A DNA stretch of 39,597 nucleotides. It comes from Tritrichomonas foetus (lineage: Eukaryota; Parabasalia; Tritrichomonadida; Tritrichomonadidae). A program made the position numbers and the translations under genes. A model generated the notes under the pieces. The model was not told where the DNA came from. It ran no database searches and saw nothing but the letters and a program-made list of their open reading frames with translations. Numbering within the stretch: the stretch's first letter is position 1; each line of letters opens with the position of its first letter. The stretch spans positions 1 to 39,597 of the forward strand of contig MLAK01001008.1 in the NCBI GenBank assembly GCA_001839685.1. The letters run 5' to 3'. Shown here piece after piece: positions 19,698-29,634 of this stretch.

Positions 19698-20541
19698 TTT
19701 AACTTCACAAAACATATTCACTGATAATCCTCATGATATTCAAATACAAAATGAAATTTAATTAAATTTATGTAGTTAAATTACGACTTAACAAATGTAA
19801 ATTAACAATTATTAGCGACAATATTATTTATCTAAATATATTGACCATAGAAAAGATTACTTATCTAGAATAATACATCAAACTAAATTCTTAAATGTCA
19901 GAAACGTATATACTACATATTTGGTGACAGAATTATTATTTAAGAAGCTTTTATTAAATATTGATCTATATATTAGCGAATATTAAATAGTTCTTAATTT
20001 TATTAAAAATATATGATTATTTCAATTTTGTTACAAATATTGAAAAATAACATGTTTTAAAAAAGAGTGGAAATCATCAAATTTTTTTGCGTTTGTTGGC
20101 TTCTCAAATACAATGATACTTCTCACAACTGATTATTCATTATCAACTATAATGTTCTCATTTTTTGATAAAACTGTTCTATTAGTATCTCCAAAAGATT
20201 GATAAAATATGAAGAAATATTTATTAACACAATTTAATAATTTGCAAAATAAATTTCATGGTGAAAAATATTCGGTTTAAGGTGAAAATGGTCATAACAT
20301 CAACTCTCATGCAAATTGAGTTCTTGGGCCCTTTAAAAACACCTATAAATTCATGAACATATACATCTCTGTTACGACCAAGAATCTTCCAAAATTTTAA
20401 AACCATTCTGAATGATTTTCTTCCATGAATTCAATGAAACCATTGGCATTTTTTTGACACAATTTTTTTTGACACAAAAAATCGCCAAGTCATTTTTTTG
20501 AAAATTTTGACAAGTTTTTTCGCTGATATTCAAAAAAATTC
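19698..20541. other. Intergenic region, no gene supported
   Basis: About 840 bases. The only local structure is a short duplication TTTTTTGACACAA near 20447-20480, followed by a T-rich stretch just before the kinase gene. No RNA gene or relic is recognised. Confidence 0.45.
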
Positions 20542-21357
20542 ATGAAATCCAAATCGAACGATTATACCAAAACCAAATCGAACGTTATATATCAAGGTAA
20601 CTCCACTATTGTTCTTTTTAATGGAAATATACTCAAAGAAGTGAAAAAATCGTTTGTATCAAATGATATTTTAGGAAAAGAAATCGGCTCAGTATTTCCT
20701 GAGTATATATGTCAAATATACAATATGTATGATAATGGAGATACTGTCATGTTCGAAGAAGAGTATTGTGAAGGTGGAAGTTTAGATCATTATCTGAAAA
20801 ATGATGGTTTAAACGAAAGTGATATTCGAGCCATTTCAAAACGATTATTAAAGGCATTAGAAGGAAATAACTTATATAATATCGTTCACAGGGACATCAA
20901 GCCTTTAAACATCTTTCTAAGAAAAAAAGATGACTTCACTTCATGTGTTTTGGGCGATTATGGCCATTCCACACTACTCAATAACACTGGAATTGTACAG
21001 AAAACTGGAACGAGATATTATATGGCTCCTGAAAGTATCTACAACATAAAAGCTGACATTTATTCGTTAGGAATGACTTTGTTACACTGTCATTTAGGGA
21101 AATCATTCTTTTCTGAGATTTCCAAAATTGGAGATCGAAAAGAAGTAAGAAAATATATAAATGATTTGGATATTTCCGAAGATTTTCATAGTTTTTTGAA
21201 ATCTTGTCTGGAAGAAAATCCAAATCGAAGGATTTCTATTAATGATGCTCTAAATCATGTTTTCATCATCGAAAATCCTGAAGAAGAAGAAATGAATGAA
21301 GAAGAAGATGATGGTGAAGAAGAAGAAGATATTGATTGTCTTTTGGTTATTAAGTAA
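20542..21357 (+). CDS. Small protein kinase, probably active
   Basis: 271 residues, close to a minimal kinase domain. Visible motifs: EEYCEGGSLDHYL hinge region, HRDIKPLNIF (116-125; catalytic D118, K120, N123), GDYG (138-141, D139 in place of the DFG aspartate), MAPES (161-165), ADIYSLGM (171-178) and the late arginine at 229 or 230. The front is short: no standard glycine loop is seen, and the ATP-binding lysine is uncertain, most likely in NILKEVKK (29-36). A very acidic tail (246-264) follows the domain. The family is not clear; the CAMK/NEK-like HRDIKP form is common in trichomonads. Catalytic residues are kept, unlike in the kinase pseudogene at 16871-18216. Confidence 0.85.
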   Translation: MKSKSNDYTKTKSNVIYQGNSTIVLFNGNILKEVKKSFVSNDILGKEIGSVFPEYICQIYNMYDNGDTVMFEEEYCEGGSLDHYLKNDGLNESDIRAISKRLLKALEGNNLYNIVHRDIKPLNIFLRKKDDFTSCVLGDYGHSTLLNNTGIVQKTGTRYYMAPESIYNIKADIYSLGMTLLHCHLGKSFFSEISKIGDRKEVRKYINDLDISEDFHSFLKSCLEENPNRRISINDALNHVFIIENPEEEEMNEEEDDGEEEEDIDCLLVIK

Positions 21358-21900
21358 TAGCTGAAAGAAAATTCCTTTTAATTGTGATTCTATCTATACA
21401 TTTTGATAGTTTTGCAAAAACTTGAAAAGCGTTTTTATCTAAAAGTCAAAAAACGTATTTTCTAATTTTAAAAAACAAGGAATATACTTATCTTTCTATT
21501 TTATTTTGTTTTTCATATGATTATGTAATGGAAACTAATCAAATGTAAATTTATGGAGATGAAAGGGCTAAAAGTGTTATATGTTCTTGTTTCAAGACTG
21601 AAAGTTTATGAACTATTTTTGAATGAAAGATACCTAATCAGGAAATAAAGTGAGCCGTTTTTATATTTGACCTTAAATGTTCACGATGAAAACGGTCACA
21701 ATTTCATATCCTTTGAAGATGTGCACAAAATTTTATAAATTCAAATATTCAATTACCTCATGTAAATAATTGAATGAATTGAATATTTTATATAATATTA
21801 TGAAAAAGTCGTAGAATATTATTAAAAAGTTTCTCATCTTTCAAATCTGAAAATGTAACGTGTAAATTTAATACACAATTTTTGAAGCGCGAGTTCCAAA
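21358..21900. other. Intergenic region, no gene supported
   Basis: About 540 AT-rich bases between two plus-strand genes. No protein relic, RNA gene or clear repeat is seen. No strong TCAYW motif lies within 30 nt of the ATG at 21901; the nearest candidate is TCATCTTT about 65 nt upstream. Confidence 0.45.
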
Positions 21901-24900
21901 ATGCTCGAAGAGGACTACAAAGTCGTTGAGTGGGGACTCGAAGAGGAATCTCGATTAACAATCAAATCTCCAACACTAGGTAATGTTGTTCAATTCCGCC
22001 CGAAAGAATTTCTCGTATTAGGCACAAAATTTATCACTCGATTCGAATCAACAATCGTCAAAGAATCATATCCGTACATTTTAACAGCATTAATTCCAAT
22101 TCCCAAACTTGAAATACTTATCGGCGTTACGGCAGTTTCAGCAGAATTTATTATTTTATTCATGAATGATTTGAAAAAAAGTTTAATGACTGGCGTAAAA
22201 ACTGATGATCCAACTATATTCAATATTATCTATTCTGAGAAATCAAACACTATTATTACGTGTGGAGAGCATATAAAAACTTGGAATTTTGAATATATTC
22301 CATCAGAAACAGTTGTTGTATTTACTTATCCTGAAGTAAAAATAAAATTAAAGAAAACTGTTCTTCAACATGTTCAATCAAGTATTATGAACCAGCCAAT
22401 GTTTGATTACGAACATGAAGAAATTTTAGTGAATGATAATAATGGATATATTCAAAGTTATTCAATAAATGGAGTATCAAAAGGTTATGCTGTTAAATTT
22501 TCTTCAACATCACAAACAGCTTGTTGCTATTATGAAAAAGGAAGAACATTTATGACAACTAACCCCGTTCAGGGAGCTGTTTTATGGTCACGAAGTACTG
22601 GAATGGGAGATAGATATTTAATTGGAAGTTCTGCATCTTTAGCAATTCATTTCATTGATGATGAATATGTTGCAGTTTTAGATGCACGATATGTAGTAAC
22701 AATTATTAATATTAAAGCTTCACAATTTTTTGCGTGTTATCAAGCAGACTCTAGAGTTAGTAGGATGTTCTACTTCAAAGATCCATATCCACGACTGGTT
22801 TTATGTTCTGGATCGAACGTTATATTATTAAAAATTAATTTACCTTGGCGCTTTTGGCATTCAACAATTGCGAAGCCAATCTCAATCGCACGATCCAATA
22901 AAATGAATGAAGCTGCACGAATTACAATAGTTTGTGCAAATTCTCATGTGAGACTATTATCGCCTATGACCAAATCAATTTTAACTGCAATCACATTAAA
23001 ATCACTTTCAACTCCGATTGACTGTTTTTATGATCGAGGATGTCCAGAATCACCGAATTCAAAACGTGACCAAATCTTATTACCGTTAGTTGATGGTGAA
23101 ATGCAAATCTTCAGTACTGGACAAGATCCATGTGAAATGATTGACTCTATTGAAGCGAAAATAACTTGCGTTTCTCAATGTTTTTATAATGGAAAATGGT
23201 GTTTTTGCTTTGGGACATCTGGTGGTTATGTTTTATTTTATTCTTATGAAGAAATGAAACAAATTGGTCGAATAGTGTGCTATCCATATCCTATCTTTTC
23301 TATTTTTTATCATAGAGAAAGTGATAGTTTAATTTTAACTTATTCAAGCAGAGTGCATCTTGTTTCACTATCACAAGGGAAAGAAAATGAAGAGTTTTTG
23401 TCATTGAATACATCGAAAATTTGTTTATATTTCGATGGAATTGCTTTATTTGCTGGTGATCATGGAACAGTTTCAAGTGTTTATATAAAAAATAATTGTT
23501 TGACATTTCATGAAACTAATTCAATGAGGCTTCATGATGATTTAATTACTGGATTTTCCCTCGGATCGACATTTTTTATAACCTCATCACTTGATAAGAC
23601 AATGAAGGTTTGGTCAAAGGTTTTTAATGTGATATGTAAATTGATTTTCCCTTTACCTCTTCATCAATGTTGTGTAATGAATGGAAAAAGAGATATTCTT
23701 GTTGCTACAAATACAGAAATTATGATTATTCAAGGGAAAACAATTTTTGGTGATGTTGTTGATCCTGAAAATGAAGTTTATGATAATTATGATAAAAAAG
23801 GAGATTTTTTGGATAATGAATATATGACTTTCACTGAAGAAGAAGAAGAAAAAGAAAATGAAACTCTTCTTTCTTCAAAAAGAACAAAGCCTACGCAAAA
23901 TTCATTTATTACTTCGAATCGAGGACCAAATGTAAGAACAAGGAGATTTTTAGAAGCATTAAAGAAAAGACAGCAAGAACAAGAAAAATTTGCTGCCAAA
24001 AATGCATTTACTCAAAATGAATTGCCTCCTTCACCTCCAAAGCCTATGGTTGAGTTGCCAAAAGAAGATATTTTCAAATTGCCACCACCACCAAAGGAAT
24101 TTGATGAAGAAGAAAATGAATACGAATATGAAGAAGAAGAAGAAAAATCAGAGCCAATTCCACCTCCACCAGAAATTGTCACTCGTGAAGTTGTATTAGA
24201 AGAACCCCCAAAAGTAGAAGAAAAAATTGAATCAATAATCGAAGAAAAGGTGGAAGAAATCATTGAAAAAGTCTCAATTGAAGAACCAAAAGTTGAAGAA
24301 CTAAAAATCCAGCCAAGAGTAAAACCGATCAAACCACCTCAAGAAAGACCACCTCGTCCAAGTAGACCACGAGCTCCACCTCCTCCACCACCGCCACCAA
24401 AAGAACAAGAAGAAGAAGATGATTCTTCGTATTATTATTACAGCGATGATGAAGAAGGTAAAGATAACAAAAATGAAATTAAAAAAGAGGAAGTGATAAA
24501 AGAAGCTAAAAAAGAAGTGAAAAAAGAAGTTAAAAAAGAAGTGAAAAAAGAAGCAAAAAAGCCCAAAGACAAGCCTGTAAAGAATACTTCACCAAAGAAA
24601 GAAAATGTTCCAAAAACTCGTCCAAAGAAAGAAGAAAAACCAGAAATTCATAAAGAAGTAAAAAAAAAGAAAATTGTTATTCCAGAAATTGAAGCAAAAA
24701 TTCCTCCAAATCCAAAAAAGGAAGAAAAAGTTGTTGAAGAGAAAAAAGAAAATACGTCAAAGAAAATCAAAAAAACACGAATTTCACTCAAACCTAAAAT
24801 AGAAACCCATGAAAATGTTAAAAATAAAGGAAAATCGAAACCAAAAATTTCCGATAGATTATTAAATCCACCAACAACTTCATCGCAGCCAAAATATAAA

Positions 24901-26475
24901 GATACTTCTTCTCAAACTGTTGATTTATCTGTCCTCAAAAAGATTGATAAACTGCCGCATTATGTTCCTGGAAATATCGCTTTCATTCCCCAAAAAGCAC
25001 ATGTAAGAAAAGTTCGAAGGTATCCAACTCCACTAGGATATTTAAGGAAAAGCAAATACAAGGCCTTTTCAACAACACCACGGCGATGTAAAACACCAGA
25101 GCCTAGAAAATCTTTGATCGATGAATCCTCACCGCCAGTAAATATTATGTTTGATGCTGATCTTGTTTTAAGAATGATTCAGGCTGGTGATGAAAGATTT
25201 CAGCCTTTACTTAAATATTTGGATCGTTATGGATTGAATTCCAATACACAAGGATGGGACTTAATGGTTACCTTGCCACCAATTAGTATTTGTCCATTGA
25301 AAACACCGAAATTTAGTGAATCAGAGTTTTCACCAAGACGAAAAATCATGACAACACCCTTACAAAAAAGTCCACAAAATATTAATGATTTTGATCTTTT
25401 TGGAAAAGATAAGACTAATCAATTATTTAATCATGAAAAATGTAAAATTTTCCCACTCACTTCTTATGGAGTGCGAAATAAAATGAATTCTAACAATATA
25501 GTCAGTATGGATGGAATCAACAAAAACAGCACATATAATAACTCAAATGACATTTTCAAAGCGGCACCAATGGCAATCATTGATCATAGTCTTTTAACAA
25601 AGAAACATAAAAAGGATATTTCTCGTCCAAATACAACGAAAAGAACAAATGAAACTCAAGAAGAAATAAATTACTTTAAAGACATGCTTGCTCGTAAAGT
25701 TTTAGAAAAACGGGAAAAAGAATTACGAGATAAAAATCAAGCTAGCAATATAAATGACAACATCTTCAATGAAACTGAGAATGAGAATGATGAATTAGGA
25801 AAAGAATTTGATTTTAAGAATTATGAATCAATAAATAATTCGTTCAAATACAGTTCATCACCATTTGTTGATTCAAAACAAGTTCCATCTTTAAATTTGA
25901 ATTTTAATGATCAAACTAGCATTATTAGTAATAGTTACAGTGATTATAGAAACTCATCATATTATGAAAAAATAAATGGCAATATAAATGTCGAAAATCA
26001 GCCAAAATCAGAATTTCACCATAGTAATTTTGTGAATAATGAATTCAATTCATTGGATAATATTCCAAAAACACAAAGAAACTATCAGCGAGAAATAAAA
26101 ACTACAGAAATAAATTTGCGAAATCAAAATAATCAAAATTGTCATCCTTTCATTTATAATCAATTTAGTGATTTGAATAAAGGTGTGTCACAACAAAGTG
26201 CAAGAGTTGCTTTTGTGGATCCAATTATGCCAATTTACTTAAGAGCGACTAAACAAGGAAATCTTCCAAACAACGATTCGATAAGTCCTTTCGCATGTAA
26301 ACGATATTGGATGGTTGTCGACGCAAATGGGCCTAAACAATACCAAGGAAACAGCATTCCTTATCGGAATAATGAAAAAAACGAAAGAAAATCGACTGCA
26401 CTTATTGACAAATTTGTTCGATCTTCAAAACAAGTGTTGAAACCAATTTCACCAAGAATGAAAAAGAAAATATGA
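21901..26475 (+). CDS. WD40 protein with long charged tail
   Basis: 1,524 residues. Residues 1 to about 625 form two degenerate WD40 propellers (for example LHDDLITGFSLGSTFFITSS with DKTMKVWSK). An acidic segment follows, then proline-rich blocks, a tyrosine patch (SSYYYY), a lysine/glutamate repeat of the form KKEVKKEVKKE, and a basic region around 980-1100 containing HYVPGNIAFIPQKAHVRK and RRYPTPLGYLRKSKYKA. The last 350 residues are asparagine/serine-rich and probably disordered. The order of long double propeller, HDD-ITG blade and charged tail recalls the axonemal WDR64/WDR87/WDR97 group, so a flagellar or cytoskeletal role is possible, but this is inference. The reading frame is intact throughout, including the low-complexity part. 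Confidence 0.75.
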   Translation: MLEEDYKVVEWGLEEESRLTIKSPTLGNVVQFRPKEFLVLGTKFITRFESTIVKESYPYILTALIPIPKLEILIGVTAVSAEFIILFMNDLKKSLMTGVKTDDPTIFNIIYSEKSNTIITCGEHIKTWNFEYIPSETVVVFTYPEVKIKLKKTVLQHVQSSIMNQPMFDYEHEEILVNDNNGYIQSYSINGVSKGYAVKFSSTSQTACCYYEKGRTFMTTNPVQGAVLWSRSTGMGDRYLIGSSASLAIHFIDDEYVAVLDARYVVTIINIKASQFFACYQADSRVSRMFYFKDPYPRLVLCSGSNVILLKINLPWRFWHSTIAKPISIARSNKMNEAARITIVCANSHVRLLSPMTKSILTAITLKSLSTPIDCFYDRGCPESPNSKRDQILLPLVDGEMQIFSTGQDPCEMIDSIEAKITCVSQCFYNGKWCFCFGTSGGYVLFYSYEEMKQIGRIVCYPYPIFSIFYHRESDSLILTYSSRVHLVSLSQGKENEEFLSLNTSKICLYFDGIALFAGDHGTVSSVYIKNNCLTFHETNSMRLHDDLITGFSLGSTFFITSSLDKTMKVWSKVFNVICKLIFPLPLHQCCVMNGKRDILVATNTEIMIIQGKTIFGDVVDPENEVYDNYDKKGDFLDNEYMTFTEEEEEKENETLLSSKRTKPTQNSFITSNRGPNVRTRRFLEALKKRQQEQEKFAAKNAFTQNELPPSPPKPMVELPKEDIFKLPPPPKEFDEEENEYEYEEEEEKSEPIPPPPEIVTREVVLEEPPKVEEKIESIIEEKVEEIIEKVSIEEPKVEELKIQPRVKPIKPPQERPPRPSRPRAPPPPPPPPKEQEEEDDSSYYYYSDDEEGKDNKNEIKKEEVIKEAKKEVKKEVKKEVKKEAKKPKDKPVKNTSPKKENVPKTRPKKEEKPEIHKEVKKKKIVIPEIEAKIPPNPKKEEKVVEEKKENTSKKIKKTRISLKPKIETHENVKNKGKSKPKISDRLLNPPTTSSQPKYKDTSSQTVDLSVLKKIDKLPHYVPGNIAFIPQKAHVRKVRRYPTPLGYLRKSKYKAFSTTPRRCKTPEPRKSLIDESSPPVNIMFDADLVLRMIQAGDERFQPLLKYLDRYGLNSNTQGWDLMVTLPPISICPLKTPKFSESEFSPRRKIMTTPLQKSPQNINDFDLFGKDKTNQLFNHEKCKIFPLTSYGVRNKMNSNNIVSMDGINKNSTYNNSNDIFKAAPMAIIDHSLLTKKHKKDISRPNTTKRTNETQEEINYFKDMLARKVLEKREKELRDKNQASNINDNIFNETENENDELGKEFDFKNYESINNSFKYSSSPFVDSKQVPSLNLNFNDQTSIISNSYSDYRNSSYYEKINGNINVENQPKSEFHHSNFVNNEFNSLDNIPKTQRNYQREIKTTEINLRNQNNQNCHPFIYNQFSDLNKGVSQQSARVAFVDPIMPIYLRATKQGNLPNNDSISPFACKRYWMVVDANGPKQYQGNSIPYRNNEKNERKSTALIDKFVRSSKQVLKPISPRMKKKI
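24480..24580 (+). repeat. Coding short repeat, KKE(V/A) units
   Basis: Inside the WD40 gene, imperfect 12-nt units of the type GAAGT[GT]AAAAAA encode KKEV/KKEA several times in a row. It stays in frame and is purine-only on the coding strand. Confidence 0.8.
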
Positions 26476-26543
26476 AACAAGCTTATATTTATCTCTGTAT
26501 TATGATTACCATGTAGAATAAATGTTATGTATATATTCATTAT

Positions 26544-26546
<3 letters not shown>

Positions 26547-26592
<46 letters not shown>
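26547..26592. repeat. Poly-T run, 46 nt
   Basis: Forty-six consecutive T residues, about 70 bp after the stop of the WD40 gene. Its length in the read may be inexact because homopolymers of this size are hard to sequence. Confidence 0.9.
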
Positions 26593-26595
<3 letters not shown>

Positions 26596-27081
26596 CCTAG
26601 AATTAGAAATAACTTTATTTTGATTGATGGTTTTATGATGGAATAAAAATAGAGTTTATCATAAAATAGACTAGGGGAAAAATCTATGATATTTGATTTA
26701 TATCTCTATTAAATTAAGAGGCACGTATAAATGATTAATTATTATTATCAATTTTGCTTCAGCATGGAATTCATATGGCTAGACAAGGAATTCTTTATTC
26801 ATTCATTCCTTATTTAAGTGATCAAAACAAGAAAATTTTAATGATTTAGAGAATATTCATCGACTTTTCCTTATAATCTTCAAAATTTTCTCCAAAAATT
26901 AAAGTGAATATGACAACTTCATTATTTCTAAAAACTCCAAATCTTAATTAACTCATGGAACTTTTTAATAAAACCGAAAATTGAATCGAAATCAAAACTG
27001 GATTGGGTGAATGAATTTTTCGATTTTTATTAAGATCGCTTGAGAGTTGAGAACCAATTGGTTATGGGAAAATAATAATCA
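26593..27081. other. Convergent intergenic region
   Basis: About 490 bases between converging genes. No coding relic, RNA gene or repeat is recognised apart from the adjoining T run. Confidence 0.45.
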
Positions 27082-29634
27082 TCATAAACCTAAAAAATTA
27101 TTTATTTTATCAATCATTAATCGATTTTTCTCATCAAGGTCTTTATTCTGGATCTCATCATAAAATCTTCTTATTTTCACTGTATATTCAATATTTAATG
27201 TTGCATAATAAATTTCTAAATTCTTATAAGTTTGAATGCATTTTAATGCATATTTTTTATATTTCCCTGTTAAAAAGCCTCTTTTTTCGTTGAGTGGATA
27301 ATTTCGTAAGTGAACATATGTTATTTTGTTGATTCTCACTTTTTGCTTTTTAAATGAATCTAATATATTGTCAAGTTCTTCACCGACAAAAGCATGTTTT
27401 GGAGAAACTGTCATTTGAATTACATATAAATGTCTCTTAGGATATTCAAAAATGAGTGCATCATACAAAGGCTGTGAAAAGTTTGATGGTTTAAAAACAT
27501 AATTTGTAAATTTCTTCGGCTTCTTTAATTCTGTTACAAAATCATCAATTTTATAATCTTCATTATAAATAAATTCTACTCGTGCACAAAAGTTAATGCA
27601 TAAATTTGATTTTTGATCATATAAAAATGAAAGTGAGCTTGTTGAAATTGTTGCACGATATGCATTAAGAGCACATGGTAGTTTCAATTCTAAGTGGCCA
27701 TATGATTCAAATAATATATCTTTAATTTTTGGATCATCAACATTGAGTATATTTCTTAGTAAATTTTTAATAACTTCCTCATTTCTGAGTGCATTCTGCT
27801 TTTTGATTGACAATATGATATCTCTAGCTCTATTTGAAGTAAAATGAATGAAATTTTTATCACTGGTATAACTTGATAACACAAGAGTTTTATTTTCTGG
27901 ACAAATAATAAATGTGTATCTTTTATTGTTAAGATAATCAGGGTCATTATCTTCAGAATTATTGCCTGATAATTGGATATTAATTTGATCTATTAGATAT
28001 TCATCAGGTGAGGTATAGCTATAATTATCTGCAATTAGTAACGTATCTCTTATATTCAAGTTAATATATTGTATAATTGTTTTAGCCATTTCAATAATAC
28101 GCTTTTTGTCACCACCATTATATAATAACAATAAATTCATGAATTCATTCACAGTACATGTTGGAGCAATATATGTAATATAACGTTTAGATTTGAATAC
28201 ATTAGGATGGTATGATGTGCAAATGAGACCTTTTGGAAAAATATTAAAATCAAATTTGTATTGGACAGTTTCAGATCCATCCAAAATGGTAAATATTTGG
28301 AATGTTTTTCCTTCTGGTTTCTCAATATTTATTGTTATAGATCCACTATCGATAATAACAGAAAAATTGAAGTCATTATATTTGCCATTAAAGTTTTCTT
28401 TGACAAATGTAGCATTATTTCCTATAATATAATATAAATCGCTTGTTTTAGTGATAATAGTGGCATACTGTGTTTTAATGGCAATAGTGTCCGGCTTACA
28501 AAGAAAAAGGTTTTCGCCCAATTTTAATATCAAAATTTGTTCGGGGAAAGATGAAATTTCATCCATATATATCAAATTCATACCAAAAACGGGGTTAGAT
28601 ATATTGTCAAATTCTCTCAATAAAATCCACCTCAAGACCAAATAATAAATAAATGTAGATTTTCCTATTCCTGGAGAACCTGTTAATTGTAGATATTTAA
28701 ACTTATCTGCGGATGAAATGCAAAAATCAGTCAAATATTGCTTTAAAATCTGGAAAAAATCATGATACCATGATAAAATGCGAACTCCAAACATACGACT
28801 AGTTAAATTAACTTTAATGGTGTTACATCCAAATTGATTATCTTGAGAAAGCTTTAATGAAAAAAATGATAAATTTTTATTTTCTTTCGATGAAATCATT
28901 GACAAAAAACTTCGAAGTCGAGGATTGATGTCTGCGTATGGATATTCTGATGATAACAAAAATGATAAGGTAGGATTAAAATATTTGAATATTTTATCAA
29001 GCATCAAAGTGATTGTCAAAAGTGGTAATTCATCTGATAAGACAAATTGATCTTGAGGTAACTTTAAAGATAATATTAAATGTAAAATTTGGCTGATTAA
29101 ATATTGATGTTCAAGAGAAAGAGAATTGAAAATTTGATGAAATTCATCTTCATCAAATTGTGAGAATGATCGAATCATTGGAATCTGAAAAGTTGTATCT
29201 TGCATGTATGAAAAAATATTTCCAAGGGCTCGGGAAATAACATCTGTAAATTTTTGATTGGCTTTAACATTATTATCTAAAGTATTTATTATTTCTTTCA
29301 ATAATTTTGAACATTCATTTAGATCTATTTCTTTGGTAAAAAATAAATCAAGATAGTTAATGTTGAATGCATTTTCCAAAAAGATAATACGATCATTTTG
29401 AAGAATATTTGGAAACGAATCAAAATCATCAAAAATTCCTTTTTTGTAGAGATACATTATTAAGCCTAAAGATGAAGTAATAACAATTTTCGGTTTTTGC
29501 TGCCCCGAATCATTATTAGTGTTATTAGGTAACTTGTTGTAGTTTTGTAGTTCTACAACTGGGCAACGATCTTCATTCCAAAATAAGTCCTCGATATCTT
29601 CTATTTGAGTCAAATCAATTTTGGAATTTTGAGA
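27082..29634 (-). CDS. Crinkler/RHS-type protein, 3' part (P-loop NTPase plus nuclease-like domain)
   Basis: An open frame of about 850 codons that continues, in the same frame, the gene at 29635-30501 after one TGA. There is no ATG before 29457, so a separate gene would lose 50 or more residues. Numbering the codon at 29611-29613 as residue 1, LTGSPGIGKSTFIYYL (about 310-325; DNA about 28640-28685) is a P-loop in the style of Crinkler/RHS NTPases. Residues 716-740 contain LYDALIFEYPKR and VIQMTVSPKH, the D...Q-T-S-H block of the restriction-endonuclease-like domain that ends these proteins. A basic region follows to the stop. In this family (Crinkler-RHS-type proteins, known from oomycetes, fungi and kinetoplastids) the nuclease-fold end is the effector part. 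Whether this protein is secreted, nuclear or even made is unknown. Confidence 0.75.
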   Translation of the reverse strand, partial: SQNSKIDLTQIEDIEDLFWNEDRCPVVELQNYNKLPNNTNNDSGQQKPKIVITSSLGLIMYLYKKGIFDDFDSFPNILQNDRIIFLENAFNINYLDLFFTKEIDLNECSKLLKEIINTLDNNVKANQKFTDVISRALGNIFSYMQDTTFQIPMIRSFSQFDEDEFHQIFNSLSLEHQYLISQILHLILSLKLPQDQFVLSDELPLLTITLMLDKIFKYFNPTLSFLLSSEYPYADINPRLRSFLSMISSKENKNLSFFSLKLSQDNQFGCNTIKVNLTSRMFGVRILSWYHDFFQILKQYLTDFCISSADKFKYLQLTGSPGIGKSTFIYYLVLRWILLREFDNISNPVFGMNLIYMDEISSFPEQILILKLGENLFLCKPDTIAIKTQYATIITKTSDLYYIIGNNATFVKENFNGKYNDFNFSVIIDSGSITINIEKPEGKTFQIFTILDGSETVQYKFDFNIFPKGLICTSYHPNVFKSKRYITYIAPTCTVNEFMNLLLLYNGGDKKRIIEMAKTIIQYINLNIRDTLLIADNYSYTSPDEYLIDQINIQLSGNNSEDNDPDYLNNKRYTFIICPENKTLVLSSYTSDKNFIHFTSNRARDIILSIKKQNALRNEEVIKNLLRNILNVDDPKIKDILFESYGHLELKLPCALNAYRATISTSSLSFLYDQKSNLCINFCARVEFIYNEDYKIDDFVTELKKPKKFTNYVFKPSNFSQPLYDALIFEYPKRHLYVIQMTVSPKHAFVGEELDNILDSFKKQKVRINKITYVHLRNYPLNEKRGFLTGKYKKYALKCIQTYKNLEIYYATLNIEYTVKIRRFYDEIQNKDLDEKNRLMIDKINNFLGL

